The position numbers and the translations under genes were made by a program. Below, one piece after another: positions 51,801 through 62,316 of a DNA stretch of 64,000 bases (positions are counted from its first letter, which is position 1; each line of letters opens with the position of its first letter). The notes under the pieces are model-generated. The model saw nothing but the letters and a program-made list of their open reading frames with translations. It made no database searches and was not told the origin of the DNA. Source of the DNA: Acanthaster planci (lineage: Eukaryota; Echinodermata; Asteroidea; Valvatida; Acanthasteridae); assembly GCF_001949145.1 (NCBI RefSeq), contig NW_019091357.1, positions 748,235-812,234 on the forward strand, given 5' to 3'.

Positions 51801-52197
51801 ATTTTCCACATATCGATTCAGGGAAAGTAAGTGTCCTCATCCCTGCAAAGCCCATTAATTAATTATTACTTGGTGCTACATGTTTTTCCTATTTTGCAAT
51901 CTCAATAAGCAAAATGTACACGTTTATTTTACTTTTTCAAGTCGTACTTGCTAGTAACTCGTCTATCCAAAGCTCCTCCTATCCAGATTCAATTGAATTG
52001 AAAAAATGGCGTGAGATCAGTCTTAAAAGTTCCAATTTTTCTTCAGATTCAAGGGCAAGTAATAAATGCAATGCATGCAGAAGGAGCACTTCCGAAGGTG
52101 TTCGAAGTCAATAATTTCTCGCAAAGTCAATGTCGGATGTTTTAAGTCATCGATAAGGCCAAAACATTGCTGGATATGCGTAATCTAGATGCACCGT

Positions 52198-52464
52198 TCA
52201 CAGCTTGAAAAACGTGCACCCAGAGACTGGCTTAAGATCCTCAGAACTGGTTGAAGCTGCGCTGTTGGGCTGACAGATACCTTCCTTACCAGACTGCTTC
52301 CAGATGTTGAAGGAGTGGCATCGAGGCTCCGCCCAGCACGCCTGACCACACCCAATGACTCCTGTAACCGTCAGGTTCTTGATCTCATGGTGGAGCAGAC
52401 ACTGAGGTGTGACCTGCCTGTCAGTATTGGCTTGCAAGCAGTAGGAGTGAGGAGAAACGAGCAT
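52198..52464 (-). pseudogene. PAN-domain-only fragment of the lectin family, inverted
   Basis: The 88-codon frame (MLVSPHSYCLQANTDRQ..., ending GCTFFKL, TGA) matches residues ~154-242 of the lectin at 55264 with few changes and no stop. It includes the KNLTVTG sequon and the IWKQSGKEGIC segment, so it is closer to that gene than to the one at 54094. Homology starts abruptly at the GAGATGCTCG point. The upstream bases are unrelated, with an in-frame TAA eight codons before the ATG, so the CTLD and signal peptide are missing. It could be a truncated duplicate, or a last exon if the GAG|ATG junction serves as an acceptor. The opposite strand relative to the two full genes means the copy was inverted. 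Confidence 0.6.
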
Positions 52465-52802
52465 CTCATCAATTTTGCCACATTACACCCAATGTCTCCT
52501 CATTCACCCTTGAAATGTCTAAAAACTTTCAAGGCCGGCAAATGAAAAAAAGGAAAATAAAGTTAAGTGCGTCTTATTGTCTTAAAAGGGCCAAATATTT
52601 ACACTGCTTGACCCCCCTAAGTAACGAAAGAGCAAAAATCCGTGCAGCATACACTGAAAGCACTTGCCAAAAGGCAATTATTGCTGATGTTATCCAATAA
52701 AACCTGCCAGGTAAAAAATGTTGGAGTCACGCTGTCGCAGAGGTAAACCCGATTAAGCGTGACCATGTCTGGTTACATCGTAAAGAATGACAGCATTGAA
52801 AT

Positions 52803-52830
52803 AAATATTTCATCATCATCATCATCATCG
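52803..52830 (+). repeat. CAT microsatellite
   Basis: About seven CAT/ATC triplets in a row, a simple repeat. Confidence 0.85.
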
Positions 52831-54093
52831 TGAGGATGCACGCTTCAGTTTTTGTATTAATTTTTCAAAAACAGAGGCCATAGACAACGCATAGCACCAT
52901 CATCGTATACGCCAGAAATGCAGTGCGATGAGATAATTCAATTTGTTTGAATGCCGTGACTTTTGGGCCTTGTCAAAAGGTATGAAAGCGTTAAAACGCA
53001 GTAGAATTACAATTTCTATAGAAAACAAATTACAACCGACATTCCAGTTATTTGAAATATTGAAAATATAATCAATAAATATGACGTCACGATGAATGAT
53101 ATTTTCCAACAATAATGAGACAAAAGCTTCACTAGTAACAAGCAATGTACCCGAGGGAGGGAGGAAGGAATTTAAAGTGAATTCTATTATTTATCAGACT
53201 ACCTGTCGTGTTCTTGATTGGGAGGAGCAAGCCTGATAAACACGCTGAAAAAAATTAAACTCCGAGGAAAATCCACCGGGAAAACATTCATTTCGCCAAA
53301 AAGCATTGGAAGCCGGTAATCTAAGTTTTTCATGGGTAAGAGAGTGCTTTCAAAGATTTGGGCAATAATTCTCACAATTATCACAAACAACTCTCATAGT
53401 TTACTCATCTCGAACTTCATGATTCCCTGTCGTCAGTAGTCGTACAGTACATGTAATTCTCATCTTGAGTTTGATTCTGCGTAAGGAGGTGTAGACATTG
53501 CAAAGCATCGTGGGTTGCTGGCTCGTGATACCGACGTCATGCATAATTTCGCCCAAAGTGAGCCAAATCTTTGCATTGTGTCTCTACACTGCGTCCGTGC
53601 ACTGCTCCTATGGCCCGAGATTATGAACAGCAGTGATATCCGATGTTTTTGTTTCGTTTTAAATTGCTTTCTTTTTTATTTTTATATTTTGTTTATTTTG
53701 GGGGTACTTGTACTTTCTGCGTGTCCTTTGATCAAGTCTGTCATTTTCCGGAAATTAGCCCAGCTCAACGGATCCGGAGCGCGCAAAATTTTAATTGGTC
53801 CATTACAAAGCAATCAGAAGTTATTATCAATCTAAAGCAACTAAATGCCTTTAATTTCACCAAAACCTTGGGCTTGTGACGTTTCCTGGCAACCATACGT
53901 AAACACACAAACAACATAGTTAAAAAAAAGTCGTTAAATGAAGAAAATTGTCGGCATATAGGAAAATGAGTCCATTGGGGAGCTGAAGTTTCCAAAATCG
54001 ACACAACATTCTGCTGTTGCCAAAAGAGTGTCGTGAGAGTGAACGTCTTGCTACTCGCAGGTACATAAAATTATCTTTAAAAAACCCGGAAGG

Positions 54094-54924
54094 ATGACAG
54101 TGCTGGGCGTTCAAATGATTTCTTTTGGAGTTCTAATTGTCCTGAGTGTTGGAGCGTTGCAAACTATGCACGCCGCTTGTCCTTTCGGCTGGCTTGCCTG
54201 GCAAGACGCCTGTTACATCTGGCTTCCCGATAAAATGAATTGGTGGCAAGCTTCTCGAGTTTGCGACGGGCTCAGAAGCAGCCTGGTCGTCCCTGACTCG
54301 CAGGAAGAACAAGACTTCATTTGGCAGCAAACGCAAGAGTTGATCAAAGGACTTAGCGCAAGTAATTTACAGCTGTGGATAGGGTGCAAGAAAAGAGATG
54401 GCACTGACGAGTTAGTGTGCCCTGGTCATAATGGCGCTCCGACCTTTACATTCTGGGCGAGTGTTAAAGCGGCGACTGGGACTGATGACCCTTGTGTCAG
54501 AATGAAAGGATATCAAGACGGGAAATGGGACGACACAGACTGTAACAATGAGTTTTACGCCGCCTGTGAGATGCTCGTCTCTCTTCGCTCCTACTGCCTG
54601 CAAGCCAATGCTGACGGGCAGGTCACACCTCAGTTTCTGTTCCACCATGAGATCAAGAACCTGACGGTTACAGGAGTCATTGGGTGTGGTCAGGCGTGCT
54701 GGGCGGAGCCTCGATGCCACTCCTTCAATCTCTGGCACAATGACGAGGACAAGAATGTCTGTCAACTTAACAGTGCCACGAGCCTCGAAGCTGACGTCAC
54801 TGATTTTCAATATACATCAAATTGCCAATTCTTTGAACTGTGCCCTCAGCTTTGCTTCAGACGCTATTCGTCCCCCGTGTTTTCAAAACGTCATATCTTA
54901 CAGCAAAGCAGTCAAGAATTGTAA
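54094..54924 (+). CDS. Secreted C-type lectin-like protein with PAN domain (copy A, extended C-terminus)
   Basis: A single exon of 276 codons. A hydrophobic signal peptide ends near HAA|CPFGW; the second Met (54115, MISFGVLIVLSVG) gives a more typical signal than the first. The CTLD (~29-159) has the long-form CPFGW/ACYIW pair, QEEQDFIW, WIGC and WDDTDC...ACE. No EPN/QPD motif is present and WND is WDD, so classical calcium-dependent sugar binding is doubtful. A PAN/apple-like domain follows (~164-248), with sequon NLT. The first PAN core Cys (TPQC in copy B) is Phe here. The family stop TGA is TGC, adding 27 residues with two new Cys. Likely extracellular, perhaps in immune recognition or adhesion (family inference). 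It is a tandem partner of the gene at 55264. Confidence 0.85.
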   Translation: MTVLGVQMISFGVLIVLSVGALQTMHAACPFGWLAWQDACYIWLPDKMNWWQASRVCDGLRSSLVVPDSQEEQDFIWQQTQELIKGLSASNLQLWIGCKKRDGTDELVCPGHNGAPTFTFWASVKAATGTDDPCVRMKGYQDGKWDDTDCNNEFYAACEMLVSLRSYCLQANADGQVTPQFLFHHEIKNLTVTGVIGCGQACWAEPRCHSFNLWHNDEDKNVCQLNSATSLEADVTDFQYTSNCQFFELCPQLCFRRYSSPVFSKRHILQQSSQEL

Positions 54925-54992
54925 TATCTGCTGGACTGTAAATGAACGTCTAATTGGACGGTTACTGATTCCTTTTGGTGTCTTTGAGGGAG

Positions 54993-55000
54993 TATAAAAA
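54993..55000 (+). promoter_or_regulatory. TATA-box candidate upstream of lectin copy B
   Basis: TATAAAAA lies 264 bp before the ATG of copy B, in the short space between the two lectin genes. It would place a start site near 55025 and a 5' UTR of ~240 nt. Confidence 0.35.
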
Positions 55001-55263
55001 CATAGCCTTGACTGTGTCTGATAAGGTAAATTGCCTGCTTTGCTCGTCGCTAAGTAACTGGGGCATAATAATTAGCGCCTTTTCATGATTAATTAAGAGT
55101 GCCTTGAACAAGGCCTTTTATGAGGATTAGATATTAGCCTGAGTTTCATGCCAGCGAAAGGCGTCGTGTATGACAGAGACACTGCAGACACCAGATAGTT
55201 TAGACTTCTATTTCGTTAAACTAGAACAAGTGTGCTGTGTCCTTAATTCGTTGATCGTCGAGA

Positions 55264-55992
55264 ATGTCATCCGTGCTCAGTTTTGGTAGATTTCTTATCC
55301 TGACGGTGGGAGTATTTCAAACTGCCGCCTGTCCTTTCGGCTGGCTTGCCTGGCGAGGCGCCTGTTACATCTGGCTTCCCGATAAAATGAATTGGAGGCA
55401 AGCTGCTCGAGTTTGCGACGGGCTCAGAAGCAGCCTGGTTGTCCCTGACTCGCAGGAAGAACAAGACTTCATTTGGCGGCAAACGCAAGAGTTGATGCAG
55501 GGACTTAGCGCAAGTGATTTACAGCTGTGGATAGGGTGCAAGAAAAGAGATGGCACTGACGAGTTAGTGTGCCCTGGTCATAATGGCGCTCCGACCTTTA
55601 CATTCTGGGCGAGTGTTAAAGCGGCGACTGGGACTGATGACCCTTGTGCCAGAATGAGAGGATATCAAGACGGGAAATGGGACGACACAGACTGTAACAA
55701 TGAGTTTTACGCCGCCTGCGAGATGCTCGTCTCTCCTCGCTCCTACTGCCTGCAAGCCAATGCTGACGGGCAGGTCACACCTCAGTGTCTGCTCCACTAT
55801 GAGATCAAGAACCTGACGGTTACAGGAGTCATTGGGTGTGGTCAGGCGTGCTGGGCGGAGCCTCGATGCCACTCCTTCAACATCTGGAAGCAGTCTGGTA
55901 AGGAGGGCATCTGCCAGCTCAACAGCGCAGTCTCAAGTGGCTCTGAGGACGACTTCAAACCGGTGACCGGGTGCACATTTTTCAGACTCTGA
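55264..55992 (+). CDS. Secreted C-type lectin-like protein with PAN domain (copy B)
   Basis: A single exon of 242 codons. The signal peptide is ~1-22 (MSSVLSFGRFLILTVGVFQT). The CTLD is ~23-153 with Cys at 23, 34, 51, 92, 103, 128, 144 and 152; its motifs are QEEQDFIW, LQLWIGC, and WDDTDCNNEFYAACE. The usual EPN/QPD and WND sugar-binding triplets are absent. The PAN/apple-like domain (~158-242) has Cys 162, 175, 192, 196, 202, 217 and 237, sequon N183-L-T, and the typical CGQACWAEPRCHSFNIW core. No membrane segment or GPI signal is seen, so it should be secreted. The neighbour 340 bp upstream is ~90% identical and in the same orientation, so the pair is a recent tandem duplication. A sugar or microbial ligand is inference only. 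Confidence 0.9.
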   Translation: MSSVLSFGRFLILTVGVFQTAACPFGWLAWRGACYIWLPDKMNWRQAARVCDGLRSSLVVPDSQEEQDFIWRQTQELMQGLSASDLQLWIGCKKRDGTDELVCPGHNGAPTFTFWASVKAATGTDDPCARMRGYQDGKWDDTDCNNEFYAACEMLVSPRSYCLQANADGQVTPQCLLHYEIKNLTVTGVIGCGQACWAEPRCHSFNIWKQSGKEGICQLNSAVSSGSEDDFKPVTGCTFFRL

Positions 55993-56345
55993 CTTGCACA
56001 AATTTAAGCAGCATAAAATGTGAGCATCGTCAACTTCAGATACCGTGAGAACTTTCTCTTTTGCATAAACCTTTTGAGCCTTCACTAGCTGAACTGGAGA
56101 CGAGGCAAAGTGAACCTTAATTCCACCTTAAACACCACTGTGTTGCTCATTCTTCGTGAAACATGAATCGGGTTGCGAAGTATAGTTTCCAGATTCGTAA
56201 AAAAATCCTAATTTAAAGTTATGATATTACAGCTAAAAATGTAAATATTTCAAGACTAGAATAGAACAGAATATAGAAAAAGTATTGAAACATTTTGAAA
56301 AACTTTATGGGAGTTTTGAAAAATAATAAGAAAGATTTCATGCAC

Positions 56346-56351
56346 AATAAA
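56346..56351 (+). terminator. Poly(A) signal candidate for lectin copy B
   Basis: AATAAA, 354 bases after the TGA, in AT-rich DNA. No clear signal lies between copies A and B. Confidence 0.45.
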
Positions 56352-59300
56352 AATCTGTAGAATCCTAAAAAAAAATTATTTGTAATCGTCTGAATTACGA
56401 CAGTAATTGTAAAGAAACCATGAGCAGTTTCCAGCAAACATTTCTGTATACATTCTGCGTGATATTTGCCTATGTTGGGAATTAATTTTACATTCAGCAC
56501 GAAATAAAAATGATGTCGCACATGATAACCACAGAGGCGTTAAGAACGGAAATTTCTCTCTTTATTATATGGCTGATTTCCTTTTGTTTTTGCTTTTGTT
56601 TGTATGTATGAGTTTGATTTGCATTCAATCGAGGACCCTGAGCAATAGAGGACGATAGGGTCCCCGATTAACCGAGGGTCCCCGAGGGTCCTCCAAAAAG
56701 TTGAAGTATATGAAGAGTAGATGAACTACGGGGTCTCAGTTGTAGGCAAATACACAGTTGTATATGCGCGTGATGTGCTAACCTTACATACCTAGTGTGG
56801 AAACGTGAACAAAAGATGTCCACACGATGCAGGAAAGGGAGACGTTCTGTGGATATTGCCCACGTTCGTAAGTGAGCTAAGAAGAGCTAGCTTACTTTGA
56901 ACATATTTACGAAATAGATTGGATGGGACTGGGTTATTACTAATGTTAAAATGCCAAGGCTTCCTGGGCTCGAGTTATCTCAATTCGTAGCTGGAATTAT
57001 TTCCATTTACTTATTTAGAAAACAAATATCCCGATCAGCGTGCTTTAGATTGACACGCCTTGTCCTGACATTCTTGAAACAGAAAACTTGTCCATTAAAA
57101 TTTTTGCTGATGAAATCCCAAAGAGCAAGGTCCAAACTGAAGCCGAATATAGTAGTTCATGTTCTGTGAACTGAGAATTGCTGCTACTCTTCATGGAAAA
57201 AATCACAGCCATTTAAATTACTGGCGGTTACGACGCGCAATTACGGCCCTGTGAGCCGCAAGCATGGGCTAAAAACGTGTGCAGTAGGCGCAGCTGAATA
57301 ATTCGAACAATGACATCAACAGAGGGCGTCGTTCATTCGGCATAAAAAAAAATGATTGCATCATCTCAACTCTAACATTTATATATGACGCATGAAGCCG
57401 ACGCCTTCGAGCTGAGCCACTGCATAGCGGGAAATTGTACGTACATGAGCCTGAAGCATGGACCCAATAACTCCCTAGCACTAACCCCGGGGAGTTCCTG
57501 CTGTGTTAATTCGACACTCAGTTCATTTTTTTTGCCGACTAGATTTCTGCCCCAAATGCCTATTTATTACCATTACAGACGGGAAATACACTAACAAGTG
57601 TGAAAATGCCTTTTCTTTCCCTTGTTTTGTTAAATTTTCTTTTTAGCATATAGAAAAAAAAATTGCTGTCTCCTGATAGCACTTCGTAGCAAGGTACCTG
57701 TATACGATGAAGCTAGTAGTATGTAGTTCTATTTGATCGTGCTATTCTTCGGGAGATCTTACCCCTGGCCGAATCCACAACGCAATTTTTTTTTGGGGGG
57801 GGCAGAAATCTTGTAATTTTTTAAGTGACCTTTTATTGCCTTGTTGTAGGGGGTGGAGCTACATTTGGGGGGTTTTCACAGGTTTTATGGAAAGAGAAAT
57901 GAAATAGAGATGAAGAATTGCCTTTCTTTGTCTTTTTTAAATTTTGAAAATGTTTTGGCTCATATCTGGGGGGCGGGAGGAGATAGCCCCTGTTGGTCTG
58001 GCCAGATCCTCTCTCGCTCCAATGAAGTGAATATTTTCACGTCCAATGGTGAAGTCCATAAACGAATTGGAAAGGTGAATTGGATCGATCGACCGGCACT
58101 CGGGGGGGGGGGCGGCGTCTCGCTTTGCCCACTCTTCACTTCTCCGGGACCCGGCGGGACCTAATGCCTTGGTCAAGTTTTGTGATGATTTCAAATTGGT
58201 TCGAAAACTGCTCATAGCTAAACAGCAGTGACTAAAGAAAATTCACTGACACACGATCCACATTAAAACTTAAAATGTCTGAACCATTAACCAAATAATT
58301 GAAATGTTTTATATTCATAAGTTACTGCTCAGGCTGTTTGAACTTAAGATATGTAATACACACAACATATGAGTTATAGGGATAATCATAATCGAAATTT
58401 TTTCCATGTGTGGATTTCTCAAGTTCGTGCGTGCTCATATCATTCAATTTATAGCATTCACAATGCTCGCATGCTCAATGTGACATTGACCTTTAACTGC
58501 CTGTGTTGACGTCAGCATCACATGACGGCAACATATTGCGTCATCTCTATCAATACCTTTATGTACCCAGAAATTGCCTTCTCTAGCTAAGTAGTAACAG
58601 TGGCGCGTGTGTAGTGGTGGTGGTTGTGTGTGAGTAAATTTGCACCTGTCACCATTTCTGTAGGGTATGCATGAGCTTTCATCCTCGATTCGGGCGGGTC
58701 GGATGAGCTCAGCTTCCCTATAACTGCACACACACCACCTCCCTTCTTTTTCACGTTTACTGTTTTCTCAGAAGCTTGTTTCCAAGAGGTATTTGGAAGG
58801 AAATTGAAAAAGAAACGTCTCAACATTTTTCTTTGTTTTAGTTTTCCTCGACTCCTCAAATGCGTAGACATAAATTAAATAATTAAAATGGAAATATCCT
58901 TTCTAAAGAGAAACGGAGGAAACATCGTACGATTTACTGCTCATTTTGTAATGAAATTATGAAAGTTAGGAAAATTACATTAATCAGGTTTTTTAGCAAC
59001 CAAATCGTCAAGGAACAAAATAAAGCTCTAATTACCAGCCTATTAATTATGTTCAACAGAGGGCGCAATTTGACGTGTATATGTAAATGAGGTGCAGCCA
59101 TAGTTTTCGTTGGGGAAAGTTTGTCCATCACTAAGGACGTGTGCAGCGTGCAAATCGACATTTTCCACGTTTTTTATGCCGTGAGCATAAAAGTGTAGGC
59201 ACTGCTAAGGGTGAGTTGTTATCACTGAGTCACGTTGTGTGTGAATTTTGTGCATTTGCTTCGTTTCTAAGTTGTTGAAGTACAAAATGTCCGGGTATTC

Positions 59301-59585
59301 CCTCGCGCTCACAAACGAAGCTGTGTGCGCGGATTAACCGTGTAAACACGAGTAAACACACGTACTGACTTCATATTCTACTGGCCGCATTCTATGAGCG
59401 CTGTCGGTCATGTCGGTGTCACAGAATGTTATAATTACTAGTAGGCCTTGAAGTGCCGACAGTTTTACGATTCTTTTTGAAAAAGGAAAGAACTTTGTTT
59501 TTTTCCTCCAGAGGAAAAGCATTCATTCAATTGACAGGCATTTGACAGACAGATAACTTTAACCATGTTAATGAAGTGGTAGTAT
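56352..59585. other. Intergenic region with no supported gene
   Basis: Only short frames without domains. It contains G-rich and T-rich tracts (57786-57802 and 58104-58114) and a short GAGGGTCC repeat near 56676-56693. Confidence 0.5.
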
Positions 59586-60010
59586 TGTTACGGCAGCTGT
59601 AACTCCCATTTTCTATCGTTACAGCACTGAACTGCGCAAGTGCGATGACGTAGCTGATCATCACGATGGTTTATATACTTTAAAATTACCTGGATTGCTG
59701 AATGCTTGTGGCCGAGTGGTCAAGGTGGAAGGTTTAGAATCACTGGTGTGTGAGTTCAAATCCACGCTTGGACCATTTTTTTTTTTTTTGCCTAAATTTC
59801 ATGTTTTTTGTCGTAGGAATTTTTTTTTTTATGTTGATTTGTAATTCAAATTGTATAGGCCTAAGCAGGAGTCTTTTTTCTTCTCATCGGAGGCTTTGGA
59901 GAATTTTTTTAAAGGGAAATAAAGTCTGAAATTTGCACAAGTCGGTGCGCTTGCACAGTAGCAGTGCCGTAACAATAGAAAATGGGAGATATGTTACAGC
60001 TGCCGTAACA
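59586..60010 (+). mobile_element. tRNA-like module enclosed by ~58-bp terminal inverted repeats (element 2)
   Basis: Left arm 59586-59644 and right arm 59949-60010 are inverted copies. The outer TGTTACGGCAGCTGTAAC is identical, a 5-base insertion is present in the right arm, then TCCCATTTTCTAT is identical, then GTTAC(A/G)GCACTG and a more diverged GCAAG end. Inside are a tRNA-Ser-like A box TGGCCGAGTGG (59709-59719), TTTAGAA like a Ser(AGA) anticodon loop, and B box AGTTCAAATCC (59753-59763). A T-tract (59776-59789) that would stop Pol III follows, and a second T-tract at 59820. The rest (~59830-59945) is AT-rich filler. No clear target duplication was found. Confidence 0.65.
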
Positions 60011-61330
60011 ACAGCCACAGCGCAACTTTAAATAACTACCAGAAACATTTTTTTGAACTTTGTTCAAATTGTGGCTACATAAACGATATACTAAGATTAT
60101 CCGTTATATATGTCCAGCGAAAAACGGTCCCATTTTAAATGAAATTAAGCAGTCTCTCCATTTGGAATAAGTATATGTTTTTCAAGAGCATAATAACTTT
60201 GTATGTTTCTTCTTAACAATGTGAGTGACAGTTTGCTGTCATTCATCTTCATCTTATAAATGTGAATGCAACACAAAAGGAGATTAAGATTGAGGGCGCT
60301 CCAATTTTTGTTAAATATACCAAAAAGAATAGCCTCATTCTCTAAATGCACTTGCATGTTTAAATTATTTGTAATCCATTCTCTTATGTGTCTAAAAGGT
60401 GGAAGAAATTTCACAAGTACAAAATAAGTACACCAACGTCTCAGCCCGGCAAAAAGTAGATAGATCATTGTCACTCTTTCCAATTCTATACAAAAAAGGA
60501 GTTGACTACCGCGGTGGTGAAAACAGCAACCATGGTGACATACACAAGCACCAGCCAGTCCGAGGATTGGGTTATACAATCTTTTCTTTGATCAGTATGT
60601 ACTCACACGCTCGTTGCAGTTGTTTTTACTGGCCCCAGTGTGGTTGCTACCCACAATTTTGTGAAACTCCCAGATGTCCGCGCTGCCCCATACTATACAT
60701 GTACGTGTAACCAGTGCTATGCTCCCAAACAATGGCTACAAACAACAGCTACATGCATTGTTTGGCATACACAAGGGTTTATCCACTACAAACACAGGGC
60801 GAGGGATCCCCTCGTTTTCTCTATTTTCTCAGAATGACGCAATCTACATTCAGAATTCGCATCTTGGCATGTACAGAAAAAAACACCTATTAAGCTTGTT
60901 ATAGTTGAGCTCTGAAGACAAATGATACTGCATTCGATTTGGATGCTTCCATATTTATTTGAACAGATAAAATCAGAGAAAACATGTTTTTCTTAGAGGT
61001 GCTCTTTAAAGTAGCCTAGTCACAGTGTAGTACATTGTTTCATTTCACAGAGTGTGGTTTCAGAGAAATGTGTGCTGTCCGATGATACTTAAGAGTTGTC
61101 ATTCTTTGCCATACCATGTGACCTCCGATGACACTCCCCAGTGTGACCTGTGTGACCCCCAAGACCTTTGGCTTTCTACCATGCATCCTTCCTCTGCGAA
61201 CTTAAACCTGACATTTGAAGATAAGCTATGGAATTATATTCATCAGTGGTAATGCTTAAAATTTGAAACTGATTAAGCTGGAGACGAGTAGAACTTTGGA
61301 TCAAGTGAGACTTCATCACGAGGTCATTGC
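60011..61330. other. Intergenic / 5' region of the kinase gene
   Basis: No coding evidence. A fair acceptor (CATTGTTTCATTTCACAG, ending 61050) could open a 5' UTR exon leading to the kinase start. Confidence 0.35.
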
Positions 61331-61345
61331 ATGGCTGTGGTCACA

Positions 61346-61443
61346 ATGAATCGCTATCAGATGCTCAAACAGGTTGGAGATGGAACTTACGGAAGTGTCA
61401 TTCTCGGAAAGACAGACAATGGAGAGATGGTGGCCATCAAAAA
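61346..61443 (+). CDS. Kinase exon 1 (coding)
   Basis: ATG at 61346 aligns with the conserved MNRY start of the family. An in-frame ATG at 61331 would add MAVVT and has no family support. The donor is AAAAA|GTAAGT (phase 2). Confidence 0.9.
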
Positions 61444-62316
61444 GTAAGTTTTGCTAAGATCTATAGACTTCATGAATTCAGCACTAGAGCCATAAGCTAT
61501 ATGAACTTTTTGAAAAGGCTTTTGGTCATTTCATTTTCCTTCATGTCCTTCCAAAAGGGTGTAAAAAGCCCCCAGACGGAGCCTCGCCTCTCAGAAAGAC
61601 TGTAGTGGGTTACGTAAAGAAATTCAAACTTTTTAGCCTCTGGATCCACTCTTGGCAATCAGTGGCAAATAACTCACAGAGGGAAGATCTTCTGTAGCAA
61701 AAGGAAATTCCGCTGATGTAGGATTCTGACTTTGACCTGAGGAATACCGTTAGAGTATACATGTACCTTGGGCTGAGTCTGAATGACGTGGCTATGGCTA
61801 GACCTGACATATCTACCTATGAAGGCTGCTTGCTAGTGGCTGTATTATGTAGCCATTTCCTGTACATTGTCATGGCCGAGTACTTAGCACAGAATTTCAT
61901 GCTTGTGATATTTTTTGTTTCGCATTGCAGAATGAAGAAGAAGTATTATTCTTGGGATGAATGTATGGAACTCAGGGAGGTTAAGGTAAGATACGATGAT
62001 TTGTTGAAATGAAGACAAAAAATCAAAGATCTTGAGCACCCTGTTGTGAGTTTAGAAATAGATCAGGAACAAATCAGATATGCATTTACATGCCAAAGTG
62101 TGGCTAGTTGAAACCTGAATTGCCAAAGGTGTGGCAGGTGATTAATTAACAAACGTATATTTCATTTCTAATGATATCTCAATTTTGTTGACAGTCGTTG
62201 AAAAAACTGAATCACGCCAACATCATCAAGTTGAAAGAAGTGGTGAGAGAAGACAACCAGCTGTTTTTCATCTTTGAGTACATGAAGGAAAACTTGTATC
62301 AACTCATGAAAGACAG
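61346..62316 (+). CDS. MAK/CILK1-family (RCK) Ser/Thr kinase, first three coding exons; continues beyond window
   Basis: Exons 61346-61443, 61931-61985 and 62195-62316 join in frame to 91 codons plus two bases. [18 protein letters not shown] has the Gly-rich loop GDGTYGSV (11-18). VAIKK holds the ATP-binding Lys (K32). [18 protein letters not shown] has the alphaC Glu (E49). [16 protein letters not shown] and the hinge [15 protein letters not shown] match the MAK/ICK kinases almost residue for residue. These CMGC kinases act in cilia, where they limit cilium length and regulate intraflagellar transport at the tip. The catalytic loop, TDY activation motif and C-terminal tail lie in exons past the window. 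It cannot be assigned to MAK or CILK1; an invertebrate would be expected to have a single co-orthologue. Confidence 0.92.
61931..61985 (+). CDS. Kinase exon 2
   Basis: Acceptor TTTCGCATTGCAG, donor TTAAG|GTAAGA. The first base completes Lys33, then 18 codons encode [18 protein letters not shown]. Phase 0 at its end. Confidence 0.92.
62195..62316 (+). CDS. Kinase exon 3
   Basis: Acceptor ATTTTGTTGACAG, donor GACAG|GTAAGG. Forty codons plus two bases encode SLKKLNHAN to LMKDR. Confidence 0.92.

Larger units (their letters stand above)
23842..52197. other. ~28-kb gene-free region (probable TGIF upstream intron/regulatory DNA and intergenic DNA)
   Basis: The TGIF exon begins at an acceptor, so at least part of this region should be TGIF intron and 5' sequence. 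No open frame has a recognisable domain or a supported splice pattern. A possible small 5' exon (36688-36742, minus) and a possible short coding start (34242-34463, plus) are listed separately. Simple repeats include an ATT run at 40075-40092. Confidence 0.45.
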
